Source: Pezizomycotina sp. ARF18 (taxonomy: Eukaryota; Ascomycota). From it: a stretch of DNA of 64,000 nucleotides. The notes beneath the pieces were generated by a model. The model was not told the origin of the DNA. It searched no databases and saw only the letters and a list, made by a program, of their open reading frames with translations. Positions 23,094-35,238 of the stretch are shown here, piece by piece. The translations under genes and the position numbers were made by a program. Every line of letters starts with the position of its first letter. Position 1 is the first letter of the stretch. Location of the stretch: positions 91,147-155,146 of the forward strand of contig AZLU01000018.1 of assembly GCA_002224055.1 (NCBI GenBank). The letters are read 5' to 3'.

Positions 23094-25097
23094 TTTGGAT
23101 TCTTGGTTGGAAGGCTGGTTCTTGAAAAAGAGGTTTGAAAAAGAAAATGTTTAGTGGAGTAGTGTAGATAGTTTGTGATTGTATTGATCGAACCTTGAAG
23201 ATTGTGGTGATGATGAGAAGAGAAATTTGATTCTGGATGGAATCAGACGCTCTTTATATACGCATTTCTGCGATATAAATGGGCTCACGAGTGTTGCAGT
23301 AGCGCAGATATCGTGAAAAGGTATATTTGGTATCGCAACTATAATCATGGCCAATTGGCGTATTTGCTGCTTTAGCTTCACATACATGGAGGAGAACTTC
23401 AGTTAATCGATCCATGTGTATCAATTTTTAGAGTGCTGTACTCGCTGGGCTGCGATGAAAGAATTGGACCAATCCAGTATATCCGTGCCTCGGGACCGAG
23501 AGAACATAGCACAGCTTGTACGTAACTAGATCGTTTATTAGTGATAGGTAAACATGGATGATCCGAGATTAGAAAAATATTCACGGTCGTTCAATTGGAA
23601 TCCGTTCAAAAAGCGCCACAATGTAGGCCAAGTAATTTTAGACTCTAGGGCTGGCTACTCGATGCATTGTGCGCCGCAAGTATCGCCTTCTTCTGCTAAT
23701 TCTAGATCGAAATCAGATACGAACTAGATCTAATTTTTTTGTGCCTAATAAGAAACGATACTATACGGCGACGTATAAGCGAGGCCGGGGCCCGGGGAAA
23801 AATAGGGACCGCTATTCCGTAAAAGCTTGGGATAGAGGTGTATATAGCTCCAAATATAGCTACAATTGTCGGGGAAACGGAACAGGTTGTAGGAGCTTTT
23901 TAAACCCCCTCTATTCCCCTCTATTCGCCCTCTATTCCCCTCGATTTTACCTGCAGGAACCCCGAATTTTTCTCGCATAGAAGCTTCGAAAATTTCTTGG
24001 CTTGCGAGCTTTCGCCAAGTACTATAGGTCTGCAGTAAGGCAGCTAAGATCTTCGTAAATAGTTCCCTAATTAGGGTCGAAAATCCTGAGAAAACTATAC
24101 GCGCCGCAGTTACTAGCGCAAACGACGGTATATAATCCGGTAAGATTTTACCGAATATCGAATCAAGACTTCCGGAAAACCCTAAGGACCCTGGCGATCC
24201 AAATATACATCAGCAAATATATAGCCCGAACCCTCTAAACTGTATTGGTTATAAGACACTGGTAGCTAGTTAAGTAGCTGGATGGAGATCTGTGTAAAGA
24301 ACTTCCACGAATCACAGGTGATATTCGACATTTGCAAGTATCATAATTTAGGGTTTGCATTGTTTTAACACAATTTTTTACTGTATTGTCCCTTTTTCCA
24401 ACAATGCTATAGGTGGTCCCTAGGCGTTTCGGAATAAATTGCCGGGTAGCTTCTAGTACAACCTACGTTGCAATGCTCGTATCCGCGTATTGATCTCCTC
24501 TTCCTAGCTAGAACTAGTGTCGGTAGACGAAGAAGTCCATATAGCACAAACCTCGCAAGAACCTTGCTAGTAGGCATTTTCAACGATTTCCTCCATCTCG
24601 CAGCGAGCCTATCTAGATGTTCCATCGGTATTTAAGTATTGAAGTCTCAGAAAATTCGCCTGGTCGGCCGAACAAACATAAGTCTAGATGTCTAGATCTT
24701 ACTCTAGCTCTAGCTCTGACCTGGTTGCTAGCTGCGGGATACTAGCTACCGATTTTGGTAGAAACCGGAATTGCACCACTGAACCTACAAATTTCTATTC
24801 GAATTAGGTCGACGACCAATTAAAGTATGGTTGGTACCAGTTCATGGCGTATGTATGTTCATTATTAGCATTAATGCATTATTATGTTTCTATTTACTTT
24901 TTTCATATATCTAAATGCATGATCCTCAACCTAAGAGCCCTCAGCATGTATTAAATCGCTATTTGTATCACTGTACTTCCATGCTTTTGGAGGCGAGGGA
25001 ATCAAGTGTATACTGCTGAGCGGATATTTCTGTGTTGTGATAATGCCCAAATGTAGCCCAAAACGCCTTTCCAAAACCGTATACTTACAATAACTTT
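23094..25097. other. Intergenic; possible mobile-element remnant
   Basis: The first 200 bases are the promoter side of the secreted-protein gene. From about 23.6 to 24.8 kb the texture differs: GC-richer patches, a CCCCTCTATT-type short repeat (about 23907-23945) and broken frames. One 72-residue minus frame (24407-24625) is rich in Arg/Leu. I find no reverse transcriptase, transposase or terminal repeat, so the origin stays open. Confidence 0.35.
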
Positions 25098-27175
25098 TTA
25101 CGCATCGTGATCTATTCCGGGATAAAAGAAGGCCCGGTTCCTGCCGTCAAGCTCGCGCTGCCTGCGGAGCTCTACTAGCTGTCGTGCACATACCCGAAGC
25201 CTTTCTCGTACCGTTTGGTGTATATTTCCCGAATGGTTATTATCTACCCTGTAATACTGTTGTTTGAAATAGTTCTCCACCTTGCTCCTCATAGAATTTC
25301 TGACCTTCGGCGACCAGTCGTCAAGCTTAATTTTTCCAATTCCGGGACAGTTGAAGCGATTATATACAGGTATACTGTCCGGCTCGAATTTATCGATCGT
25401 ATGGCACATGTTCCTGTGAACGGCTTCGGAGTCCGTCGCGAACTGGTGCGCGGCGAACATGTAACGCATGTAGCGAGGTATCCCGCTGCTTCCGAACCGG
25501 CTGATCGATTTTACACCTGTTCCGATGCTGATCAACATGTGTGGTCGTTTCGTCTTCGGTCTGCTGTGTGCAGCCTCTGGCTGTTGCGATGGCTCTGCAG
25601 AGTCAGTGGCTGGCTGTCTTTGGCCCTCAGCTAGCTGCTGCGGAGGTGGCACGCTCATTTGGCGAACTTCGGCCCATGTCCAAGACGAAGGGTTATTTGC
25701 ACCGAACCCGCCATCGATATAAACCTCGCCACGAATGCTTAGATGTTTGAAGTAAGATGGCGCGGCAGATGTCGCACGTGCTATTTTGACTATATCTAAG
25801 TTATTCGCTCGGCCGGGGTTCGCTTCGTTTGGGCCCGCTAAACGGGTAGATGATCGTAGGACCTAAAAAGATACACCCGATCCTCTGCATCTTGCTTTTG
25901 AATAGCCACCACAATACTACTAAAAATATTAGAAATAGTTCCAAAAAGCTTGCGCTAAGATTTCCTAAACGCTGACTGAAAAGTTAAAGGCTCTTTAAAG
26001 TGAAGGTCCAATAATATTAACCAAAACAGATAGGACATGCTCGCGAGGAGATACAATGAATTATCACGCGCCGTTGGTTCGTAATAAGTAAAGATAACGC
26101 AGATCGCGTAGGTACATTAGGTCATACTTACGTTCTAGTCAGGTCGGGGTTCGAAGGAAATTTATCCCTATCTTCAGGTCTTCCTTTCTCCGGTGGGTAT
26201 GATTTCTCAATAACGTTCTGTATCACCCTCTCCAGGCGTTGATAGTTGTATTTGCAACGTGGCCACCAAAAAAATGGTATCTTCTGCCGCACGTGCACCC
26301 ATCTTGGCCGACCGAACACCTCATCGCTCAATGTCTCGTATGCTTCGATTGCTTCCTCGATTGTCATCCTAAGCCTTGATAGCATGATTGCTATCAAACT
26401 ATCGTTTACATAGCGTAACCAATTTCAGATTAGAGAAGTATCTCATTAGTATATGAGCGATAGTCCAGGATTTTTAATTCGGTTCAAACGTATAGCTAGG
26501 CAAATTATGATCTTTCTTTTAAAAGAAAGGGAAGGGAGGGGGAGTGTTCTGAGAATACGAAAATGTATATAGATATGTAGCGAAAGACATTTCACTCCTC
26601 CTCTACTCTCCCCGGGAAAAAGAAGAGAGGACGAAGGAAAGAATTCCATAGGCTTATTAAGGGAGTAGTTGAAGAATGAACGGAGATATATACGCCAACG
26701 TGTACTGAACATTGGGTTTCTCTAAACGTGACTTACCCCCAGTACTGGTTCCGGACATGTAATCGAAGTAATGACATGGCCGTGGCAATCTTTTCTCAGA
26801 AGATTTTGCATTGTCGACCGTAGTGGCTTGACCATTTTGCGTCGGTGGAGGTTCAATTGTTGTTATTGTCTCGCCATTTGTGCTGACTGCCTTCGAGCAA
26901 CTGAAGTTACCGCAGTTGAGGTCGTGTTCGTTGCTGCCGCAATCGAAAGGTCGGAGTCTGCATGGGTGGCTGGGGATGAGGACGAAGTGGAAGTTTCCAA
27001 AGGTCCGGAAAGAACGCCCCCTGTGGCAGCGCCGCTTTGCTCCCCTGATCTATTGGGCTGTGATTCTTCGCTTCGACCGTTCGAGTATGAAGCCTCATAT
27101 TCAGCGATGAGTCTCATAAGCTCCTTGATAATGAGGAGAGTCGAATATCCTCTTGTTCCTCCGCCATCTAGATAA
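25098..27175 (-). pseudogene. Patatin-like phospholipase, apparently damaged
   Basis: All patatin landmarks are present in order on the minus strand. The oxyanion loop is DGGGTRGYSTLLIIKELM (near 27175-27120) and the nucleophile elbow is GTSTGG in FDYMSGTSTGG (near 26755). LIAIMLSRLRMTIEEAIEAY (26397 down) follows, then VYLFRSYDH (about 25870), ARATSAAPSYF, and the DGGFGANNP catalytic Asp motif (about 25710-25690). SIGTGVKSIS and YNRFNCPGIGKIKLDDW close the domain, with the stop at about 25098. The family hydrolyses acyl esters of lipids with a Ser-Asp dyad. About 120 residues of low-complexity Ser/Thr/Ala/Gln sequence sit between oxyanion loop and nucleophile, where family members normally have about 40. 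Introns have GTAAGT donors at about 26745 and 26130. An in-frame TAG lies after SYDHLPV (about 25840) and a slip follows near 25800, so it is decayed or miscalled. No exon before the loop was found. Confidence 0.72.
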
Positions 27176-30100
27176 TAAAAGTTGTGTTGTATTGTAAGTA
27201 TTTTGATGATTCAATCGCGCTGGCTTTCCACAAGAACACACCGAGTAATTCCGTCCAATAGTAACGTGGCGCGATTACGGACACCCACGTCAGAAACGTC
27301 TGTGCCTGCAAGGTCTTAAGGGAAAGTAGGTGGCCATACCACAGCTCAACACAACCTTGAACAACCATGGGTTCAAGCTCTCGTCGCGTACTTGCGCGTT
27401 ATTTGCCGCCATGTGTCAAGTAGCTGCATAAAACTCGAGGTTTATCCTAGTAGTCTCGAGCAAACTCCGCCCAGCCTTTTTCTATAGTTGCCCCGTTTCA
27501 CCCCAATCCTAGATCTTCGCCAATGCTGAAAGACAAATATTGAAATTTGGGAATAAAAATCTGACAAACTGGTGAGTATTTCTGCGAAGGAGCCCTCAGC
27601 AAAGAAGGCAGTATTGCTAGGAATCCTCCGTCGTATTTAAAGGCGGGCCGAGAGGCAGCCTCTGCGAGGGACGGCTGCAACGGACACCCGCGACAGCATC
27701 TGCGAGGCTGTAGAAGTTCGATGTTTAAAAATTTGGGCATCGTCCTGCAGAATACCTACGAAAAAGTCTCCGTACTGCATATATTACGGCAGATAAACTG
27801 TGGAGTAATCAATCGCCAAAACGGAATATACCTGTGCAACATGAAGGAGTATACATGTTTTTCCAACCCCGTTAATTAAACAAGTTTTTGTTTTTGTTCT
27901 GCAAGCCTTGCAAGCCTTGCAGGACAGAAAGGATGATGTGCAGTGTGCTAGTTCGGAGGAACAGGATTGGCTACCAAGATTACGGAAATACATTTGTACC
28001 ACTTGGTATCTTTCAGAAGAGGCAAGGGATCTCGGGAGCGGAACTTGCCGTATGATGTACTGCTATATTTGTCGAAAAAGGGTCACAGAAGCGAATCGCA
28101 CGATGCTTTTAGAGACTGTTGGCAGAAATTTTGCATCGAGTACACCTTAGTATCTATAAGTACTGCTACCGTAAGACATGGAGCAAGGCACATGCTCCGA
28201 ACCGTACTGATTACCCAGATTTAATAAAAAGATCATTGTGAACTCACGCCACCCGCAGTTTTTGTTCTGCGCATGCTGTCCCTCCACGAAGAGTATCTGA
28301 GGTGGGCGCTAAGTGAGGTATCTGAACACTTCGTAAACCTCTCAATCACTGCCAGCAAGGAGGTCAATCTGATGATTCAGGACGATTTGGACCGGACCAT
28401 GTATTAATTCAAAAGTTGAGGGAGGCCGCCGAGTAAAGGGGATTATAAAACGTATCCCATCTGCTCCTAAATGTTATTACGAGAAAACAGCGAAAGCTCC
28501 GCCCAATGGTTACTTAATATATCTCTAGGATATTTGCAATAGATATACATGCCTTCAGGTCAATATACTAGTATACTGGAATGATCGTTTCATCTGACAG
28601 TAAAAATGTCCCGTGCTGGCAACAGGCTCGTCGCAACCGTTAAAAAAGCAAAAACACAGTTTTTCTTTATATATTCAAGCAAGTCCCCACCGTCCAAAGA
28701 ACCAGGAGTGAAAAATCGACATACACTAACTCCAGTCGATATAGACAACAAATCCCAAACGGTCGATTCAATGATACATCGAAGACATACAGACGGTCCA
28801 GATTTGAGTAATCGGTCGGTCCTAGTATACGACTTCTCAAAACGAAATTCACGGAATGGAAACTCAGAGATGTTGAAGGTATTTTATCTTTCTCTTTTTC
28901 TTTTAGCCTAAACTTTCGTTTTCCTCTTTTAAAAAGGGGCCGAATCGAGCGAAACCCTGAACGTTAAACCAATTAAATTTACGCAGCCTCCACATCACGA
29001 CTTACACAAATACCCATTCCACGGTGGAGCAGTCGCCTCAAAGTTGAAATTAAGGACAGCGATGACGAACCTCAGCGAAAAGTATCTGAGGTTCATTTGA
29101 GCAAAATGCCTGCGAAATTGAATTGGGACGGCATATAGGGAAATACAAGGACCTTTACGTCCTTACAACGAATTGAAGCAGCGGCCTCTGTCTAGCAGTA
29201 GTAATGATAACGACCCAGCATGATTGCATTCTCTCGAATTGGCTATTTTCTTTCATAGATGTATAATTCTAAGGGCATGAAAACAAGGGCACCGGATTGC
29301 CCAGTAATATCACCGTTGTAATTTTTTTTTTTTTGGGTTCGATACTTGTAATAGATCGCAACACAATTCCTTCTGAAACCATATATATATGCTGAGATCT
29401 TCCCTGAATATGGTTGTAATCGTAGTATCTGAAATAGATGAAAGACGTGCGGAAAAGAAAAAGAAAAAAGACGAAAATCGCCTCAAAACGGCCCGAGAGT
29501 GAGCGCTGGAAATATAAAAACATTCCTCTATTTCTTCTTCCGAGTGGATTCTCAGTATTCTATGAGACTCGGAAGGACAGAAACCTCGTAAGTCAAATTA
29601 CAACGAATGCTTCCGAGCACGGGAAGTATTCGGAGTTATCATACTTCTAGAGGCCTAGAAGTTGCGGTGGCAAGTTAGCTTGTGTAATTATTATAATCTT
29701 AGATCGTCGAGTCGGAGAATCAATCAAGTTTTAAGCCCTTTCAATTGAGAATCGAATGACCCAGTTTCGGCAGAGCACTAAAACCCTTGGAGGGTAGAAT
29801 CTATTAAACAATATAGAAATCCACAACGTATAGATTCCCAATCTCAATATGTCCATTACATTGCTTGCTTGCTGTATTAGTTTCTTTACCGCACTGCCTA
29901 CTTGCTTTTTTATTACACTAATTAGTATCTATCACATGCGTATGCTTTTGAAGTCGAAGCTGGCCTTATCTTAAAGGTGTCCTCGCATAATTCATGCAAG
30001 TGTATTGATCATTTGACCTATTGGTCAATTGGCAAATAGACCTCTCCTTCGGGTTATGACCCAGCCTACCACGCCTACGAGCATGAGCAAGTACTTAACA

Positions 30101-31856
30101 TATTCCGCGATTGATTAGCCTTGCGATTCGGCAAAGCCATGTTTTCCTCAACCCCTGTTTTTATCCGCCAGGCTTCAAATTATCTTGGGACCGAGATATC
30201 GATTTACTAGCAATATCAACAAGTTTAATATACGTTTCGTACACCTCGATCATATACTCGCCTACAATGATCCATTCTACCAAAGGAGCCAAACGGCCAC
30301 AATCTTCCTTCTGGTATTTTTCCTCCGCTGATTGACGCCTTACCTCACTGGCTGAATCTGTGTAACGATACTTGTGTACTAGGGTAGATCGTGACTTGAG
30401 GGGATGTTTTTGAGTATTGAGGAAGAAAAGAAGATAGTTTTGTGTAAATTATATGAGGAAAAAACCTCTTTACCTCTACCGGCTACCAAAGTAGTTAGTT
30501 TGCCAAGAGGCCCAGGTAGAGAAAAAAAAAATAAAAAATCAGTCGTGACTTGAACTTGAATCAAATTTCCGATATGATCGAGGTCCTTTGGAAATTCTGG
30601 AAACTCTGGATACCCTCTCCAGGACTGAGCACCCCTGGAGACTTCTGGTATAAGGAAATCTGTTACTTTTGAATAGGCAACGCATCCCTACCATTTGGTT
30701 CTTGAGCCGCTTGGCACCGGGATTCTGCTTGACCAATCGCCGTGCGCATGAGTTCCTCGAGATTCTTGTGGTGTACACGGACTCATATACCACGCCAAAG
30801 GAGCCAAAGAAACGTAAATCGACGAATTGCACTTAGGTGCACAAATATAGATAGTAGAGGAAGAGACTAGCTTAGGAATTATAAAACCGGGGAATATAAT
30901 GAGCAACTCAGACAGACATGTTCGTAAATTAGTCACCAGGGGAAAATCAATGAGAACATTCTCTCCATATAGCATCAAATTTGCATGCAGCGCAAAGCAA
31001 ACTACTAGGATTCCTAAGGGAATATTCTTTCTGGCTATGTATCAGAGACTTAACATGGAAAAGTGAGTGCTTAACTATCTTGTGTTGTTAGGCCGTAGCT
31101 CCGATTTTACAACTCTAGATTCTCACTAGTATCGCAAGGTGATGGGCAGCGAAGAAATAGAAACTTTTTTTCATATAATGACAAGAATACTACGATGTGA
31201 CGAGCATGATCAAGATTACATTAAAGCGTAAAGTTATGCTATACTAAGACTTTTTCCTCTCAAATTCATGCTTACGAAAAGCGTAAAAACGAGAGACAGC
31301 TAAATTGTCATGATGACTTGTGTTATGAATGAGATAGATGTGTATCACGACAACGAAAGCGTTTTCCCGGAAAGTATTAAATCAGCGGAAAAAAAAAAAA
31401 AAAAAAAAGGAATCTACAAGAGACGGGATTCCCACTTTGTCACACAGTAGTACTAGTCGTCCGATATGAGGCTTGTTTAATGGCAGAGCGAACGGGATGC
31501 CAAATTTTCCTCATTCTATGCTCGTAGATAGTTATGGCGGAGAAAATTGATATATATGTTCTAGTGAGCTTAGCATTACTTCTGAACAAGGATCAAGGGA
31601 ACATATCTTCAATGAGCTATTAAAATATAATAAAACTAAGAACTAACTCGAAGACGGAGAGCTCCTGCACGCCCCCATTAACTCTCCGACAAAGATATTA
31701 CAGGAGTCCATCAATCCTCCCTCTCCCCCTCCCCAAGAATCTCATCCCGCCCATCCGTAATAGTCGAGCACCGCATAGTATAAACCGACTCGTCCCCCAA
31801 TTACTATCATCATCTCGCCCTCATCCAAACAGCTCCCTTGGTTCTCGAACAATCGG
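27176..31856. other. Gene-poor region with decayed coding-like fragments
   Basis: I cannot support any complete gene in these 4.7 kb. Coding-like fragments are: a minus-strand INGVGKTCILLHVA (about 27880-27830) that weakly recalls an NTP-binding loop; a plus-strand block LHEEYLRWALSEVSEHFVNL (about 28280-28340); and a 101-residue plus frame at 28606-28911 rich in Ser/Lys/Arg without recognisable domain. An A-run lies at 31390-31408. Decayed accessory genes are plausible given the neighbouring damaged patatin. Confidence 0.4.
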
Positions 31857-32126
31857 TCAGCCTGACTTTATAACCCCCGCGGGTAACGTGCACACGAGTG
31901 TATCCTGCCCGTCCGGTCGAGCTTTGCGCGGTGGTCCGCTGTTGTTTTCAAGCCGCCGGTCTTCCTAGCTTGGCGCTAGCTATGTTGTTGCAGTATGACT
32001 CCGTGAGCTTGTTGTTGGGTTCGTAGGTGTCCAGTGGCGGCAGTGGCAGACTTGCGTCCTTTCGGCGAGGGCGGTGCCGAAGAGTACGGTGGCGGCTGGG
32101 AGGAGGAGGGTGAGGGAGAGCTTCAT
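31857..32126 (-). CDS. Probable small secreted protein
   Basis: The start at 32126 gives MKLSLTLLLPAATVLFGTAL followed by AE, a strong signal peptide. Directly after it the initial frame closes within about 28 residues. The neighbouring frame instead reads DASLPLPPLDTYEPNNKLTE, then SYCNNIASAKLG, which looks like mature secreted protein and would follow if one G were missing in the AAAGGACG stretch. Two alternative ends, TLVCTLPAGVIKSG (stop 31857) or one stopping at 31868, fit about equally. Expected mature length is about 70 residues with two or so cysteines. No family recognised. It lies at the right end of the accessory stretch, like the Cys-rich protein at 22.6-23.1 kb. Confidence 0.45.
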
Positions 32127-33419
32127 TTTTGCTTTGACTTGGGGTGATTTATAAAGAAGGTAAGCCTAAGGGGAGTATCGCGGTTTGGGTGATACAATTC
32201 CAAGCTATTATACTTAATCTTTCGCTTATATTTTTCAAATCGGCGAATACCACGAAGAACGGACTCATGATATCTGTGAGAAGCAGAAGCGTTTATATAG
32301 CTGCGATTGGTATTTTTTGCCTCATGATCGTCCATGGTCCTGCTTTCGTTTTCTTTTCTTTTTTTTTTCTTTTTTTTTGATTATATCGTTGTCAATGCTT
32401 TCTAGTATGAACTTATTTAATCAATGCATGAAGCTTTGAGATTTAAAGCACGTCGTAGCCGAACCACCAAGCCCTGAATGCCTTTTACTTGGATTCATGA
32501 AAATTCTACAGGATTTTGCATTCGATTAAGTATTATTCTGCAAAGAAATATAAGTTCGTCGTAGAAAAAAAAATTTAATGCTTTTTCTTTGCAGATATCA
32601 TAATGAGCGTTTGGAATATGTGGGTTGTTAACATTAGAATGTTTGTTTACTATAGTTGCTCATATTTCGGAAGCCAAAAACTCTACTAAAATCTGTCTGA
32701 TCATGAATAATGCATGAAACATTGCTTCATGATAAAAGCCGAAGAAAACAGCCGAGGAGAAGCATCATGAAGCTAGCCTTAGCATTTACACACAGACGGG
32801 GATCGTTACTGCTATATGTATAATCAACACGCTACAAGTTCCCCAGCATCATCTTGCTCAGAACCAATACTAGTAAGGATCATATAAAGTGATTAAAAGC
32901 TTAGAAATGGCCTAATCAATCTACAGAAGTTTGCAAGCTGGGATATCTTAGTAGTCTTCCGAGACCAAAAATAGATAGGTAAAGCAGAAAACGAGTTTCA
33001 ATGTATCATCTACCGAAGAAAAAATGAAATTCCCAATTAACTCCCTAAAAATACAGGTAGTTGAAAACTATGATTCGCAATAAAATATTCTAAGTAAAAA
33101 AAAAAAGAAACCGCTCTTGGAAAACCCTGTGAAAAAGCGCGAAAATAAGAGCTGTAAGATACTACCTACCCTTTGGACGGAAAGATTCAACAAGAAAGAC
33201 GGTGATTTAAATAATTTCCGGGGGAATAATCCATATTTTCTTTTCGAAAAGATAAGCCGTTATTCTTTTCAAGTACTTACTTAACCCTAGAGCGCCAACA
33301 TAATGTATTTTTTTTAGTGGTTTCTGCTCCTCTTGATACTATCCGCGCCTTGAATTGCTAGAGATTCGACCCCGTGAATATTCCCATTACCACCGTTGCC
33401 GTTATTATTATTGTATTTC
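32127..33419. other. Intergenic, A/T-rich
   Basis: Nothing recognisable: short frames, T-rich runs at about 32353-32379, and AT-rich DNA between the secreted-protein promoter and the 3' end of the U1C gene. Confidence 0.5.
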
Positions 33420-34643
33420 TCATCCTGAACATACCCGGATGACTTCCGTAATACCCTGCCCTACCGTTACCGTTATCGTGTTACCGTGCTGACCGTGCTG
33501 ACGTGGCGATGGTGTCCCTAACCCCTCCCGGCGGCGCACCAGGCGCCCAGATGGCCCCGGGGGCGCACCAGGCGGGGCACCGAATCCACCTCCAGGCGGT
33601 GGCGCGCCATACCGGCGGAGCAGCTCCCGGCGGTCCACCCGGCGGCGGCGGCATTCCTCCCATCATGCCCGGCGGGGGCGCAACCGCCCATGTGCGGCGG
33701 AGGAAAACCGGGGATTCCACCAGGAGGGGGCATCATGGGTAAGCTGTTTGCGGGTTAATCGGCGGAGGACCACCTGGGGGAAACCCTGGGGTGGCGGGAA
33801 TCCGGCCGGGATAGGTGGGTGCGCCGGGCATTCCTGGAAGGGGGAGGGGAGGCGCGCCTGGCATGCCGGTAAGGGGAGCGGGTACGGTGGCATTCCTCTG
33901 CCGCGGGCGCTATTGAAAGAACAATTCAATCTTTAGCTCATAGTTAGGAGAAAAGAGAAGGAGGGAAAGAGTGAAAAACGTACGAGTGGCAATCCAGACG
34001 GTCCAGCGCCTGGAGCTCCCGCATCGACGGAAACCCTCCCGTCCACCGCGTCCTGTAAACCAACATTAGCTTATTTGTCATCTCGACAAGATCTGAGTAA
34101 AAATCCCCTTACCAAACGGCGGCGGCGGCATGCCAGCAGGCAAACCACCGGCAAAAGCTCCAGGAATCCCACCCGCGGCCCCAGCGTGCCACCGGGCCTA
34201 CGGTCGAAATCCAGGCAGAAGCATGTCCCTCGGCGCGTACGAGCTAGTGATCGAGTCTATAACCGATTGCGCCTCTCCTGTCCGATCTCTACACACCACA
34301 ATCCATCAGCATCTCCTACCAACCCAAAGTTTGCTAAAATAAAAAGAGAGGTGTCGAATTGTGGTGGCGGGTAGCGCATACGTTGGTAGTAATCGACGAC
34401 GTTCCTGATATGATTCCTCCCGCTGTTGTGCGCTTTCCTGACGCTGATGGAGTCGTGCGTGAGGTATACGTCGCAGTAGTCACCTAAAATTCAATATTGA
34501 AAAAATGAGCAAACTAAAGTCCTCCCTTTTTAATGGTCGCGCAAAGCTTCGGACAGCGAGAAAACCTACAAAAGAGTGCTAGGAATGTCAGCAGGCGTGC
34601 ATTAGTAGAAGAGGATGATATGGGATAACTTATATTTCGGCAT
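33420..34643 (-). CDS. YHC1: U1 snRNP C protein (Yhc1-like)
   Basis: U1C stabilises base pairing of U1 snRNA with the 5' splice site (family knowledge). Exon 1 begins at 34643 with MPKY; after a short intron, exon 2 reads [20 protein letters not shown] and [15 protein letters not shown]. This is the U1-type C2H2 finger (Cys-x2-Cys, His, His). The next exon reads [19 protein letters not shown] and LLPGFRP, as in fungal U1C. The C-terminal half (about 33980-33480) is Pro/Gly/Met-rich like family tails. Two oddities: a slip at 34270-34277, where the expected GAGAAGGCG lacks an A, and an exon 1 that is short around the first donor (MPKY then AAGTT, no clean GT donor in phase). Both fit missing bases in an essential gene. 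The 3' end is uncertain because the Pro/Gly tail changes frame; 33420 is the last plausible stop. Confidence 0.88.
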
Positions 34644-35238
34644 CTTTTATGACTATGATGCGATTTTGTTCGTTTAGCTGGTGATGGTGATGTTGAAGTG
34701 AAAGTTGAAGGGTTTAGTGGTGAATTTTTGAGTCGCGCGAAATCCCTTTATGAAACTTTGAGAATGGTCTACGCAAGAAAATATTAGGTAAGCAAGGCTT
34801 TTTTTCTTGCGAGTCCGAAGCAAACAGCAATCCTGCGTATATCCTGAACGGCATTCTACATCGCGATATCGTGGTTCATTTCAGGTTACGAATGATAAGA
34901 TTACTACTTTAGTACACATTGAACAAGAGACCCTAAGTTTCATTATCAAGATACTTCAAATAATGCATATTTCTGATATATGAGTAAGTATGAACGTGAC
35001 GCTTCTTACCAACATTAAAAGCTATATAGATTGTATATATACTTGCTTAAATCAAAAACATGGATTAAAACGTCGATATGTATTAAAATATACTATTGCG
35101 GTTGAAAAAAACCTCAAAAAATATTACGGTGATGTATATGCTTTTCAAACATTCAAGAAATGAAAAGAATGGGGAAGAGGAGATGTTGGTGGCGGAGAGA
35201 GAGAGAAGAGAGATTTGTAGAGGTGAAAGAAAGAAGTA
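34644..35238. other. Intergenic, promoter side of U1C
   Basis: Upstream region of the minus-strand U1C gene and 3' flank of the next minus-strand gene. A/T-rich, no frame of note. Confidence 0.55.

Noticed and set aside
23600-24700. Possible LTR or DNA-transposon remnant
   Set aside because: Texture differs from its surroundings, but no terminal repeats, target duplications or transposon protein motifs were found.
27784-28002. INGVGKTCILLHVA as a possible NB-ARC/NTPase P-loop
   Set aside because: It lacks the first Gly of the Walker A pattern, no Walker B or later NLR motif follows, and it lies on the wrong side of the patatin for the usual patatin-NLR order.
28240-28420. Coding-like block LHEEYLRWALSEVSEHFVNL
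   Set aside because: About 50 residues only, no family and no flanking exons with matching splice sites.
30539-30832. FGSFGVVYESVY as a protein-kinase glycine loop
   Set aside because: No ATP-binding Lys, HRD or DFG appears downstream in any frame; chance resemblance or deep decay.
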